From Arenimonas oryziterrae DSM 21050 = YC6267 (GTDB lineage: Bacteria > Pseudomonadota > Gammaproteobacteria > Xanthomonadales > Xanthomonadaceae), in the NCBI RefSeq assembly GCF_000420545.1, contig NZ_ATVD01000002.1, positions 434,001 through 498,000 on the forward strand: 64,000 nucleotides of DNA. Direction: 5' to 3'. Shown here in pieces: positions 38,893 to 47,766 of the stretch; the stretch's first letter is position 1, and every line of letters begins with the position of its first letter. Both the position numbers and the translations under genes were made by a program. Under the pieces are notes generated by a model that searched no databases, was not told the DNA's origin, and saw only the letters and a list, made by a program, of their open reading frames with translations.

Positions 38893-40680
38893 ATGCCCAG
38901 CTACACCGCGCCCCTGCGCGACATGCGTTTCGTGATGTTCGAACTGCTCGATGCCATGACCGAGCTCAAGACCCTGCCCGCACACGCCGACCTCGACATC
39001 GACACCATCGATGCCGTGCTCGAGGAAGGCGCGCGCTTCGCCAGCCAGGTCGCCTTCCCGCTCAACGGCATCGGCGACGTCGAAGGCTGCACATTCCATG
39101 GCGACGGCGTCGTCACCACGCCCAAGGGCTTCAAGGAGGCCTACGCGCAATTCGTCGAGGCCGGCTGGCCGTCGCTGAGCTGCTCGCCCGATTTCGGCGG
39201 CCAGGGCTTGCCGGTGCTGCTCAACAATCGCCTGTACGAAATGCTCAATTCCGCGAACCAGGCCTGGCTGATGTATGCCGGCCTTTCGCACAGCGCCTAC
39301 GAATGCCTGATGACCTTCGGCACCGACGAGCAGAAGCGCGTCTATCTGACCAAGCTCGTGTCCGGCCAGTGGACCGGCACGATGTGCCTGACCGAAGCGC
39401 ACTGCGGCACCGACCTGGGCCTGCTGAAAACGCGTGCCGACGACAACGGCGACGGCAGCTACGCCCTGACCGGAACGAAAATCTTCATTTCTGCCGGCGA
39501 GCACGATGTTTCCGAGAACATCCTGCATCTCGTGCTCGGCCGCCTGCCCGGCGCACCCGCGGGCGTGAAAGGCATCTCGCTGTTCCTGGTGCCGAAATTC
39601 CTGCCCGACGCGAATGGCGACGTCGGCGCCCGCAACACGATCCGGGCTGGTTCGATCGAACACAAGATGGGCATCCACGGCAACGCGACCTGCGTGATGA
39701 ACCTCGACGCCGCGAAAGGCTGGCTGATCGGCGAACCGAACAAGGGTCTCGCGGCGATGTTCGTGATGATGAATTCCGCGCGCCTGGGCGTGGGCATGCA
39801 GTCGCTGGGCATCGCCGAGACCGCGTACCAGAACGCGCTCGCCTATGCGCGCGACCGCCTGCAGGGCCGTTCGGCGACCGGCGCGAAGCAGCCGGAAAAG
39901 CCTGCCGATTCGATCATGGTGCATCCGGACGTGCGACGCATGCTGCTGACCTGCAAGGCCTACACCGAAGGCGGCCGCGCGATCACGACCTGGGCCGCGC
40001 AGCTCACCGACCGCCATCTCTATCATCCCGATGCGAAGGTCCGCGCCGAGGCCGACGAGCTGATCGCCTTCGTCACGCCGATCATCAAGGCCTTCATCAC
40101 CGACAACGCCTTCGAGACCAACAATCTCGCGCTGCAGGTGTTCGGCGGGCATGGCTACATCCGCGAATGGGGCGTCGAGCAGTATGTGCGCGACGCCCGC
40201 ATCAACATGATCTATGAAGGCACCAACGGCATCCAGGCGCTCGACCTGCTCGGCCGCAAGGTGCTGCACGACCAAGGCGCACGACTGCGCTTGTTCGGCG
40301 GCATCGTCAAGGCCTTCGTGGAGGAACAGGCAGACAAGCCCGAGATGCGCGAATTCGTCGGACCGCTGGTCGCGCTCGGCGAAGAAGTGAGCAAGCTCAG
40401 CACCGAGCTCGCGATGAAGGCGATGACCGATGCCGACGAAATCGGGGCCGCGTCCGTGCCCTATCTGCGCGTGGTCGGCCATCTGGTGTACGCGTGGCTG
40501 TGGGCGCGCATGGCACGGGTCGCGCTGGACAAGCTCGATTCGGGCGATGATTTCTACAAGGCCAAACTCGCGACCGCGCGTTTCTACTACGCGAAGCTGT
40601 TGCCGGAGACAGCGTTCCAGTTGCAGGCGGCACGCGCGGGTGCGAAGTCGTTGATGGAACTGGATGCGGCGTTGTTCTGA
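38893..40680 (+). CDS. Acyl-CoA dehydrogenase
   Basis: The 595-residue protein is a long-type acyl-CoA dehydrogenase (FAD-dependent first step of beta-oxidation). Motifs include the FAD-binding MCLTEAHCGTDLGLLKTRA, KIFISAGEHDVSEN, GIHGNATCVMNLD, and QVFGGHGYIREWGVEQYVRD followed by RINMIYEGTNGIQALDLLGRK, which holds the catalytic Glu. A C-terminal extension (about 470-595) is typical of the FadE-like bacterial branch (DUF1974-type/C-terminal domain). Substrate chain length is not predictable. Confidence 0.94.
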   Translation: MPSYTAPLRDMRFVMFELLDAMTELKTLPAHADLDIDTIDAVLEEGARFASQVAFPLNGIGDVEGCTFHGDGVVTTPKGFKEAYAQFVEAGWPSLSCSPDFGGQGLPVLLNNRLYEMLNSANQAWLMYAGLSHSAYECLMTFGTDEQKRVYLTKLVSGQWTGTMCLTEAHCGTDLGLLKTRADDNGDGSYALTGTKIFISAGEHDVSENILHLVLGRLPGAPAGVKGISLFLVPKFLPDANGDVGARNTIRAGSIEHKMGIHGNATCVMNLDAAKGWLIGEPNKGLAAMFVMMNSARLGVGMQSLGIAETAYQNALAYARDRLQGRSATGAKQPEKPADSIMVHPDVRRMLLTCKAYTEGGRAITTWAAQLTDRHLYHPDAKVRAEADELIAFVTPIIKAFITDNAFETNNLALQVFGGHGYIREWGVEQYVRDARINMIYEGTNGIQALDLLGRKVLHDQGARLRLFGGIVKAFVEEQADKPEMREFVGPLVALGEEVSKLSTELAMKAMTDADEIGAASVPYLRVVGHLVYAWLWARMARVALDKLDSGDDFYKAKLATARFYYAKLLPETAFQLQAARAGAKSLMELDAALF

Positions 40681-40689
40681 GGGCTGAAG

Positions 40690-40800
40690 AGCTTCCCCTC
40701 ACCCCGGCCCTCTCCCCTCGCGGGGAGAGGGAGTCGACTGCCGAAGCAATCCTTCTCCCCACCGGGGAGAAGGTGCCCCAACGGGGCGGACGAGGGGCGC
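40690..40800. repeat. Dispersed stem-loop repeat cluster, family A (two inverted units)
   Basis: Unit 1: CCCTCACCCCGGCCCTCTCCCC, loop TCGC, GGGGAGAGGG (40697-40731). Unit 2: CTTCTCCCC ACC GGGGAGAAG then TGCCCC AA CGGGGCG (about 40752-40788). Unit 1 is the inverse of the single unit at 31368-31410. The cluster lies between the acyl-CoA dehydrogenase and the convergent DUF1415 mini-operon and probably forms transcript-end hairpins. Confidence 0.7.
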
Positions 40801-40814
40801 ATCACCAGCGAAAG

Positions 40815-40895
40815 CTACGCACCCTTCATCAACAACCCGACCGCGAGCAAGGTCAAGGCCACGGCCAGCATCAAGCGTACGCGTACCGTGCTCAT
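40815..40895 (-). CDS. 26-residue single-helix mini-protein coupled to DUF1415
   Basis: A 27-codon frame encodes a 26-residue peptide beginning MSTVRVRLMLAVALTLL and ending LLMKGA: a basic start, one hydrophobic helix and a short basic end. Its ATG overlaps the DUF1415 stop as ATGA, which argues that it is translated. Small membrane proteins of this type often regulate a partner; no function is known here. Confidence 0.5.
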   Translation of the reverse strand: MSTVRVRLMLAVALTLLAVGLLMKGA

Positions 40896-41443
40896 GGCCG
40901 TCCGTCCGGCCACAGATCGCGCCAACCGTCCTTGCCGAGCTTGTGCAAGGTCTCGATGTTGCGCTCGTAGATGTCGCCGGCTTCCGGAAACGCGGCGACC
41001 GCCTTCGCTACGCTCGTTTCGCGCAGCAGATGCAGGGTCGGGTATGGCGAGCGGTTGCTGAAATTGCCGACGTCGTCGAATTCGGTATCCGCGAACTGGT
41101 AATCCGGATGGAAACTCGCGACCTGGATCTCGCCGTCGAGTTCGAGCTCCGACACCGCCGCGTCGGCGACGTCGAGGAAATCGTTGTAGTCCAGGAAATC
41201 GGTCAATACGTAGGGATGGATCAGCAGGGTCGTCTCGATCTCGTCGGCATTCGCGTCGTAGAGCGACTGCAACTCGTGCAGCAGATCGGCGAGCAGGCCT
41301 TCCTCGTCGGTGGCGTCGCTGACGACATAGCGGACTTGTCGCTTGGCGTGCACGGCTTTCGCGAACGGGCACAGGTTCAGGCCGATCACGGCCTTCTCCA
41401 GCCATTGCTGCGTCCTGGCGATCATGGCGTCGTGCGATTCCAC
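40892..41443 (-). CDS. DUF1415 family protein
   Basis: The 183-residue protein matches DUF1415, whose hallmarks are WLEKAVIGLNLCPFAKAVHAKRQV near the N terminus (conserved Cys) and SPYPTLHLLRETSVAKA later. The family is cytoplasmic and of unknown function. The GTG at 41443 has AAGGA 8 bases ahead and was preferred to ATG 41425. It is coupled to the 26-residue mini-protein. Confidence 0.85.
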   Translation of the reverse strand: MESHDAMIARTQQWLEKAVIGLNLCPFAKAVHAKRQVRYVVSDATDEEGLLADLLHELQSLYDANADEIETTLLIHPYVLTDFLDYNDFLDVADAAVSELELDGEIQVASFHPDYQFADTEFDDVGNFSNRSPYPTLHLLRETSVAKAVAAFPEAGDIYERNIETLHKLGKDGWRDLWPDGRP

Positions 41444-41514
41444 GGAGGGTCCTTGCGGGCAGCGTCTTGCGAGGCCCAGTGTAGCCCCGCCGCGCCCGCG
41501 ACCCAAGCGGCGGG

Positions 41515-42816
41515 TCAGCGCCGCAGCGCGACTGCCCGCGAGAGATCGTCCCACCAGTAGCGCAGGAACGAGCGCAACACGCCGCGCCCCAACTGCACCG
41601 GCCGCCCGGCCGCGAGTCGGTCCATCTGCTGGTAGTACCAGCCCTGGGCGCCGAGCACATTGATCATTTTCAACAGCAGCACCGGCGTCGTCGGCGACAG
41701 CCAGCCGCGTTCGCGCAACACGAGCTTGTGTTCGAAGGCCGGCAAGGCGTCGATTTCGCCGGCCAGCAGTCGCCGTGCGGTGTCGGGATGCGTGCAGAAC
41801 GGCCGCGCCAGACCAATCAGGTCGGTACCGCCTTCGGCGAGCGCGGCCTCCATGCCTGCCCGCGTGCGAAACCCGCCCGTGACCATCAGCGGCATCGTCG
41901 CGACTGCACGGATCGCCTGGGCGTAGTCGAGAAAATACGCCTCGCGCACCCGCGTGCTCGCGCGCACCGGCAGCGCATCGTCGGCGCGCCCGGCGACGCC
42001 GAGCAGACGCGGCTGTTCGTAGTTGCCGCCGGAAATCTCCAGCAGGTCGATGCCCTCGGCGTTCAGCAGCTGCACCACGCCCAGGCAATCCTCGTGGCTG
42101 AATCCGCCTTTGCGGAAGTCGTCAGAATTGAGTTTGACCGCCACGGGGAAATCCGGCCCGACCGCCTGCCGCGTCGCACGCACCGCCTCGAGCAGGAAGC
42201 GCGCGCGGTTCGGCAGCGAGCCGCCCCAGCGATCGTCCCGGCGATTGGTGACCGGCGAAAGGAACGAGCTGATCAGATAGCCATGCGCGCCGTGCACTTG
42301 CACGCCGGTGAAACCGCACTCGCGCGCGATCTTCGCGACGTGGCCGAAGCGCGAGATGAAGTCGACGATTTCGTCCTCGCGCAGCGCCCGCGGTCGCGCA
42401 TAGTTGCCGAGCAGGTCCAGCTGCACGGCGGACGGCGCCACCGGCTGTCGCGTCGCGTAACGCGGCGATTGCCGGCCCGCGTGGGAGATCTGCATCCACA
42501 GCTGGTTGCCGGCCACCGTACCGGCCTTTGCCCAGCGCGCGAGCGCCGCGCGTGCTTCGCCGTCGACGCTGGCAGCATGGGTGACATCGATCGCGACATT
42601 GCCCGGGCGTTCGATCACGTGCCGGTCGATCATGACATTGCCCGTCACCAGCAAGCCGGCCCCGCCTTCGCTCCAGGCGCGATACAGACGTTCGTGCTTG
42701 TCGGTCGCCCGCAGTTGCGCATCGCCGAGACCTTCGGTCATGGCGGCCTTGCACAGGCGATTGGGAAGCACGACACCACAGGGGAGACGGAATGGCTCAG
42801 CCAGGGCATCGGTCAT
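41515..42816 (-). CDS. NADH:flavin oxidoreductase, Old Yellow Enzyme family
   Basis: The 433-residue protein is an FMN-dependent TIM-barrel reductase. Motifs include NRLCKAAMTEGL (FMN loop), QISHAGRQSPR, GVQVHGAHGYLISSFLSP, NRRDDRWGGSLPNRARFLLE and DLIGLARPFCTHP. OYE enzymes reduce activated C=C bonds with NAD(P)H. A C-terminal extension (about 365-433) carrying a hydrophobic WYYQQMDRL segment extends beyond the usual barrel. The ATG at 42816 was chosen; upstream sequence is non-native. Confidence 0.92.
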   Translation of the reverse strand: MTDALAEPFRLPCGVVLPNRLCKAAMTEGLGDAQLRATDKHERLYRAWSEGGAGLLVTGNVMIDRHVIERPGNVAIDVTHAASVDGEARAALARWAKAGTVAGNQLWMQISHAGRQSPRYATRQPVAPSAVQLDLLGNYARPRALREDEIVDFISRFGHVAKIARECGFTGVQVHGAHGYLISSFLSPVTNRRDDRWGGSLPNRARFLLEAVRATRQAVGPDFPVAVKLNSDDFRKGGFSHEDCLGVVQLLNAEGIDLLEISGGNYEQPRLLGVAGRADDALPVRASTRVREAYFLDYAQAIRAVATMPLMVTGGFRTRAGMEAALAEGGTDLIGLARPFCTHPDTARRLLAGEIDALPAFEHKLVLRERGWLSPTTPVLLLKMINVLGAQGWYYQQMDRLAAGRPVQLGRGVLRSFLRYWWDDLSRAVALRR

Positions 42817-42931
42817 CGCGGGTTTCTCGGCAGGATCAGCGCCGACCATAACGCAATCGCCGCCCGCGGTCGTTGGCGAGTTCCGCCGCAGGGGATAGAG
42901 TATCGGCCACTCTTCTGTTCCGGACGACTCC

Positions 42932-43321
42932 ATGCATCTGCACGCTGCGCTGATCACCGCCCTCAACGTCGTCCTCATTTTCGTCGCCATGCTCCTGGTC
43001 GGTCGCGCGCGCGGCCGCTCGGGCATCGAGGCGCCGGCGATCACCGGCGATCCGGGTTTCGAACGCGCGTTCCGCGCCCACCAGAACACGCTCGAACAGA
43101 CGATGATGTTCTTGCCGGTGCTGTGGCTGGCCACGCTCTACAGCAACGAGAAGTACGCCGCGTGGCTCGGCTTCGCCTGGCTGGCCGGTCGCCTGTGGTA
43201 CGTGTTCGGCTACATCCAGGACGCCGGCAAGCGCAGCGGCGGCTTCCTCGTCGGCTTTCTCGCCTTCGCGCTGCTGACGCTCATGGCGCTGTGGGGCATC
43301 GGCAAGCAGCTGCTCGCCTGA
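42932..43321 (+). CDS. MAPEG family membrane protein
   Basis: The 129-residue protein has four membrane helices and the MAPEG signature FERAFRAHQNTLEQTMMFLP (about 46-65) with WLAGRLWYVFGYIQDAGKR. MAPEG proteins include microsomal glutathione transferases, but bacterial members have little-known roles. It is followed by an intrinsic terminator. Confidence 0.9.
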   Translation: MHLHAALITALNVVLIFVAMLLVGRARGRSGIEAPAITGDPGFERAFRAHQNTLEQTMMFLPVLWLATLYSNEKYAAWLGFAWLAGRLWYVFGYIQDAGKRSGGFLVGFLAFALLTLMALWGIGKQLLA

Positions 43322-43347
43322 CCGACCGAAAACTCCCGGCTCCAATG

Positions 43348-43379
43348 AAAACGGGTGGCTTGCGCCACCCGTTTTTTTT
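43348..43379. terminator. Intrinsic terminator after the MAPEG gene
   Basis: Stem ACGGGTGGC (43351-43359) / GCCACCCGT (43364-43372), loop TTGC, followed by eight T. A short A-run to the left gives possible activity for the convergent minus-strand gene. Confidence 0.9.
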
Positions 43380-43395
43380 GCGCCGTCTCGCCGGC

Positions 43396-44292
43396 TCAGG
43401 CCGCCGACTGCACCAGCAGATGCTTGGCCAGCAAGGCATGCACGCGACCGATACCGCGCGCGATGTGCAGGGTCAGCACGAACATCACCACGCCCGCTGC
43501 GATCGTCAGGGGCAAGGTCCACAGCGGCAGGCGGAAATACCAGTCGCCGATGCTGATCGTGCCGTGATGATTGAACAGGTCGATGACCGGAATCGCGGCG
43601 ACACCCGCCGACAGGCTGATCGCGACCGTGGCGAAGGTGAAATACGCCACGCCCAGCGGCTGCATCATGACCATGTAGATCATCGACGACCAGGTGCGCG
43701 GGTCGGTGAACAGGGTTTTGATGCGCGCCATCATCGACTGGTCGCGATCGGTGTACAGCGGCCGGCGCGGCATGCGTTCGCCGAGCATCGCCTCGACCAG
43801 ACGGCCTTCGACCAGCGAAATACCGCGCACGCTGGCGAAGAACAGGATCGCGACCGGAATACCGATGATCAGGATCGCCAGGCCCAGCGACAGGCTGATG
43901 CCGGTTACCGCCCAGGTGAAATACAGCGTGCCCGTCGCCAGCGACAACAGCATGTAGAACAGCGAGGTGTACGCGCGCGGATCGGCCAGCACGCCGAAGA
44001 ACTTGCCCGGCAAGGAGCGGTGTTCGCGCTTCGGTGGCGGGCGCAGGGCCTGCACGACGGTGCTCTCGGTCTGCCGATAGATATCGGCGACTTCGTCGGG
44101 CGCGCCGTAACTGGTGGCGATACTCGCCAGCAGCGTGGCCTCGTCGACGCCCGGTTGCGCGGCGAGTTCTGAGCGCAGGTATTCCTCGGCGTCGTAGAGC
44201 GCATCCTGCAGCAGGGCCGGATCGGCGCCGGCCAGTGCCTGGCGCAGCTGGTCGAGGTACTCGGGGATGGTTTTCGGGGTCGTGGCGGTCAT
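43396..44292 (-). CDS. HAAS/DUF1700-type sensor membrane protein
   Basis: The 298-residue protein has an N-terminal HAAS helical domain (about 1-75; YLDQLRQALAGADPALLQDALYD is the family feature in part) and then a membrane sensor-like domain with about four helices (two pairs, around 110-170 and 200-280). Such proteins are usually encoded beside PadR regulators, as here, and are thought to sense the membrane or modulate the repressor. ATG 44292 overlaps the padR stop by one base. Confidence 0.82.
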   Translation of the reverse strand: MTATTPKTIPEYLDQLRQALAGADPALLQDALYDAEEYLRSELAAQPGVDEATLLASIATSYGAPDEVADIYRQTESTVVQALRPPPKREHRSLPGKFFGVLADPRAYTSLFYMLLSLATGTLYFTWAVTGISLSLGLAILIIGIPVAILFFASVRGISLVEGRLVEAMLGERMPRRPLYTDRDQSMMARIKTLFTDPRTWSSMIYMVMMQPLGVAYFTFATVAISLSAGVAAIPVIDLFNHHGTISIGDWYFRLPLWTLPLTIAAGVVMFVLTLHIARGIGRVHALLAKHLLVQSAA

Positions 44293-44657
44293 CACGGGTT
44301 CCTCTCTTGCAGCACGGTATCGACAAAATCGCGGGCGGTGTTCCATTGCTGGACCCAGTCTTCGAGCACCTGTTGCCCGAGCGGGGTGATGCGGTAGTAG
44401 CGACGCGGTGGTCCGGCGACCGAGGGCTCGACTTCGCTGGCCAGCAGGCCGGCGCCGTCGAGATTGCGCAGCACCGGATACAGCGCGCTTTGCTTGCCGC
44501 TGAGGAAGCCTTCGCCATTGCGCTCCAGGCGCTTGGCGATCTGGTAGCCATACATCGGCTCGCCGGCCTGACTGAGCACCGCCAGCAGGACCAGGGACAC
44601 CGTGCCGGTGCTCAGCTCCTTCTGGAATTTCTTCACATGGGACTCGATCTCGGTCAT
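44292..44657 (-). CDS. PadR family transcriptional regulator
   Basis: The 121-residue protein has the PadR winged helix (about 15-90) with SLVLLAVLSQAGEPMYGYQIAKRLE and ALYPVLRNLDGAGLLASE, then a short C-terminal helix. It belongs to the short PadR class, which pairs with HAAS proteins. A strong GGGAGG ribosome site precedes the ATG. Direct repeats upstream (next entry) may be the operator. Confidence 0.92.
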   Translation of the reverse strand: MTEIESHVKKFQKELSTGTVSLVLLAVLSQAGEPMYGYQIAKRLERNGEGFLSGKQSALYPVLRNLDGAGLLASEVEPSVAGPPRRYYRITPLGQQVLEDWVQQWNTARDFVDTVLQERNP

Positions 44658-44684
44658 GGGACCTCCCGCAGCACTAACGTGGAG

Positions 44685-44716
44685 CGAACAGTAGTACGAA
44701 CTTAACTATAGCGAAC
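44685..44716 (-). promoter_or_regulatory. Triple GTTCG direct repeat upstream of padR
   Basis: CGAAC occurs at 44685-44689, 44697-44701 and 44712-44716 (GTTCG on the minus strand), with TATAGT among them. This is the likely promoter/operator area of padR; binding is inferred. Confidence 0.35.
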
Positions 44717-44801
44717 CTGCCATAAGTCACGCCTCGCCCGACTGCCCTTCGCACCGGCCCCGGGAGTAAGGTGGCGAGGTGACCGAAACCCGAGGTGGGT
44801 G

Positions 44802-45590
44802 ATGAGCGTAGCGGCTGGTGCGGGCACGATGCCCGTCGTGTTCCTTGGGCATGGGTCTCCGATGAACGCCATCGAGGACAATGCCTACCGCCGCAGTTGG
44901 CAGGCGCTGGGCAAGCGGCTACCCCGCCCCAAGGCCATCCTGTGCGTCTCGGCGCATTGGGAAACGCGCGGCGTGTACGTGACCGCGACCGAAAAGCCGG
45001 AAACGATCCACGATTTCTACGGCTTTCCGAAAACCCTGTTCGACGTGCGCTATCGCGCGCCCGGCAGTCCCGCCCTCGCCCATCGCGTCGCCGAACTGCT
45101 CGCCGGCGTGCGCGTGCATCTCGATGCAGGTCGCGGCCTGGACCACGGCGTCTGGTCGGTGCTCGAACCGATGTATCCCGAGGCCGATATTCCGATCGTG
45201 CAACTGAGCTTGTCGATCCTGCAGCCTGGCGCCTGGCACTACGATCTGGCCAAGGCGCTCGCGCCCTTGCGCGATGAAGGCGTGCTCGTGGTCGGCAGCG
45301 GCAATATCGTGCACAACCTGCGCCTGTTCCGCTTCAACGATCCGACGCCGTACGACTGGGCGCTGCGTTTCGACGAGGAAATCGCCGAGCGCATCGAACA
45401 GGATCACCACGAAGGCCTGCTCGGCTACGAGACCCTCGGTCCCGATGCGCTGCTGTCGATCCCCACGCCCGAGCACTACCTGCCCTTGCTGTACATCCTG
45501 GCGCTGCAACGCAAGGGCGAGCGCGCGAGCTTCTTCAACGAGGAAGTGACCGGATCGATTTCGATGCGCTCGGTGGTCATCGGCGCCTGA
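44802..45590 (+). CDS. ygiD: LigB-type extradiol dioxygenase (YgiD/4,5-DOPA dioxygenase-like)
   Basis: The 262-residue protein resembles YgiD/DODA enzymes. Likely metal ligands are in VFLGHGSPMNAI (His near residue 15), VSAHWETRG and GNIVHNLRL. The motif LDHGVWSVLEPMYPEADIP and the C-terminal TPEHYLPLLYIL are also typical. Family members cleave DOPA-like catechols, although the natural substrate in bacteria is usually unknown. The ATG at 44802 has GAGGTG upstream. Confidence 0.9.
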   Translation: MSVAAGAGTMPVVFLGHGSPMNAIEDNAYRRSWQALGKRLPRPKAILCVSAHWETRGVYVTATEKPETIHDFYGFPKTLFDVRYRAPGSPALAHRVAELLAGVRVHLDAGRGLDHGVWSVLEPMYPEADIPIVQLSLSILQPGAWHYDLAKALAPLRDEGVLVVGSGNIVHNLRLFRFNDPTPYDWALRFDEEIAERIEQDHHEGLLGYETLGPDALLSIPTPEHYLPLLYILALQRKGERASFFNEEVTGSISMRSVVIGA

Positions 45591-45636
45591 GCGGCCAGTA
45601 CGGCGAGCCCGGGGGCCGCGCACTGAGACCTAGGCG

Positions 45637-47580
45637 TCAATCGGTGCGCTGACGACGCAAGGTCGCGGTCGGGCGGGCCGGCGAGGTCGGCGGCGGATCG
45701 AGGTAACGCGTCGGCAGCGGGATGCGATTGTTCGAGCACACGCTCGTTCCCGCATTGCACACGACATACACCGGCTGCAGGCCGAATACGACCTTGTCGG
45801 AATAGCTGCCGCTGTTGTCGACGGTGGCGCGCTTGACGCCATCGCGGAAAATATCAACCTGCGGAGCGCCGCCGGCCCAGCGCAACAAGGCATTGGGCTG
45901 GATGCCCCGCCCCAGGCGGGCCTGTTCGACCGTAAGGTTGGCCGGCGCCGCGACCGCGAGCACGAACAGCGTGATGCTCTGCGCGGGCAAGGACGCGGTG
46001 ATCGCATTGCCGGCCACGCTCGCATCGGCCAGATGCGCGATCGTATTGGCCGAGGTGAGCTGCCACACCTGCACCGGACCGGCAGCCGCGTAGTTGGCCA
46101 GGCGCAGCGTCACCGGTGTGGCGCCGCTCAGCACTTTCGACACGACCATGATCGTCAAGGCGGCGTCGCTTCCCCGCGTCGCGGCGAACACCGATACCTT
46201 GTCCGGATCAGGCGCGAGTGCCGACACCGAGATGTCGCCGAAGCCGTGCAAGGCACCGTCGTAGTTGCGATACATCTTCATCGCCTTGTACGTCGGCGAG
46301 TTGGTCGCGGGCGTCGTCCAGCGCGCCGCCATGTCCAGACCTTCACGGCCGAAGATGCCGTAGACGTCAGCCTGCGTCGTCGCCCCGTTGATGTGCCCCT
46401 CGGCGCCCCAGTTGTATTCGGTGATCGCGGTCTGCAGGCCGGGATAGTTGCCCGACACCCAGGCCTTCATGCGCGGAATCAGGTTGATCTTGGCATTGAT
46501 CCAGGTCGTGTCCGTGTAGTTCGGATCCCACAGGGAGCGCGTGGACCGGTTGCGCAACTGCTGCATGGACGTCGAGACGTCGTCACTGAATTCGCCGCCC
46601 TGCGGGTAGTAGTGCAGCGAGAACACGTCGAGCAGACGCTTGCCGTTCGCGACTTCGTACTGGCGCAGTTGATCGAGCAGCCAGGGCATGTAGTCCTTGT
46701 TGCCGTGCGCCTCGCGGTCGGGATAGCAGCACCAGCCGTGGGCAGCGCCGTATTGCTGGTCGTAGCCGGACCAGAAATAGCCGCTCCAGCCCCATTCCTC
46801 GGGGCCGACGACGATCGCGCCCGGATCGAGCGTCTTGATCATCGCGGCGTAGTCGATCATTTTCTGGCGCATCTCATCCATGGTCGGACCGACCGGATGC
46901 ACGTCGCGGTGCGTGGATTGCCAGATGCTCGGTTCGTTGTCGAGCAGGTAATACTTGAGGCCGCCGCTCGCCGACGCCCCCCACTTCGAAATCAGATGCT
47001 GCACCCAGAGCTGCTGGAACGACACGCCGGCGGCGACATTGGCATCGTTCGGATCGTTGACCACATTCTGGCCCGTGCTCTGCAGCACGCCATTGCCCGC
47101 ATCGGGATACCACTGCCAGTCGTTGCCGGTCTGAGCGCCATACTTGGCCTGCGAAAAACTGGCGAGGCGCCCGCGATTGGCGCCGAGCTTGGCGACCCAT
47201 CCCAGCATCGGGATCGTCAGCATCGGCTGCGCATTGCCGGCACGCGTACCGCTGATGAAGGTGTCGCCCTGCTCGCCGGCAGTCGCGCTGGACTCGGCCA
47301 GACTCTGGAAATACCAGTCGAAGCCGCGATTGGCGGCATTGAGCTGCCAGTTGTAGCGCGAACTGGTATTACCGCCGGAGCGATTGAGCGGCGCATTCAG
47401 ATCGGCGAGCTGCGCGGTGCTCGCGAACGCGACGCCATAGATGTTGGGATTGATCGGGCGCCGGTTGGCGTTCGCGTCGATGTCGACGGTGATCGCCGGA
47501 TTGTCGGCCAGCGCCGCCGTCGGCGCGAGAACGGCGGCGACGAACAGGATACGACGAAGGCACAAGGACAACGTGCTCAT
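45637..47580 (-). CDS. Secreted glycoside hydrolase family 44 enzyme
   Basis: The 647-residue protein has a signal peptide (ending about residue 25) and a GH44 catalytic domain. Diagnostic pieces are NIYGVAFAS, NRSGGNTSSRYNWQL, the acid/base Glu216 in YLLDNEPSIW and the nucleophile Glu388 in TAITEYNWGAEG. GH44 enzymes hydrolyse cellulose or xyloglucan beta-1,4 links. The C terminus (about 530-647) looks like a small beta-sandwich (fibronectin-III-like) rather than a known carbohydrate-binding module. The ribosome site GGGGGTGA is very strong. Confidence 0.92.
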   Translation of the reverse strand: MSTLSLCLRRILFVAAVLAPTAALADNPAITVDIDANANRRPINPNIYGVAFASTAQLADLNAPLNRSGGNTSSRYNWQLNAANRGFDWYFQSLAESSATAGEQGDTFISGTRAGNAQPMLTIPMLGWVAKLGANRGRLASFSQAKYGAQTGNDWQWYPDAGNGVLQSTGQNVVNDPNDANVAAGVSFQQLWVQHLISKWGASASGGLKYYLLDNEPSIWQSTHRDVHPVGPTMDEMRQKMIDYAAMIKTLDPGAIVVGPEEWGWSGYFWSGYDQQYGAAHGWCCYPDREAHGNKDYMPWLLDQLRQYEVANGKRLLDVFSLHYYPQGGEFSDDVSTSMQQLRNRSTRSLWDPNYTDTTWINAKINLIPRMKAWVSGNYPGLQTAITEYNWGAEGHINGATTQADVYGIFGREGLDMAARWTTPATNSPTYKAMKMYRNYDGALHGFGDISVSALAPDPDKVSVFAATRGSDAALTIMVVSKVLSGATPVTLRLANYAAAGPVQVWQLTSANTIAHLADASVAGNAITASLPAQSITLFVLAVAAPANLTVEQARLGRGIQPNALLRWAGGAPQVDIFRDGVKRATVDNSGSYSDKVVFGLQPVYVVCNAGTSVCSNNRIPLPTRYLDPPPTSPARPTATLRRQRTD

Positions 47581-47766
47581 GAATCACCCCCGGCAAGAAC
47601 CGACAAGCCCGCGTATCGATGGTCCGGCCGCCTGATCGGTGATTCCGATTCGAGTCGCGGCCAACAGACGCCGGATCATGCTCGGCCTTCGCCCGGCCTC
47701 GGTCAAGCCGACCCGGTATCCCGTTCAGCCGGCACTGCGCTGCGCTTCAGGAAACACGGGGCCGCA

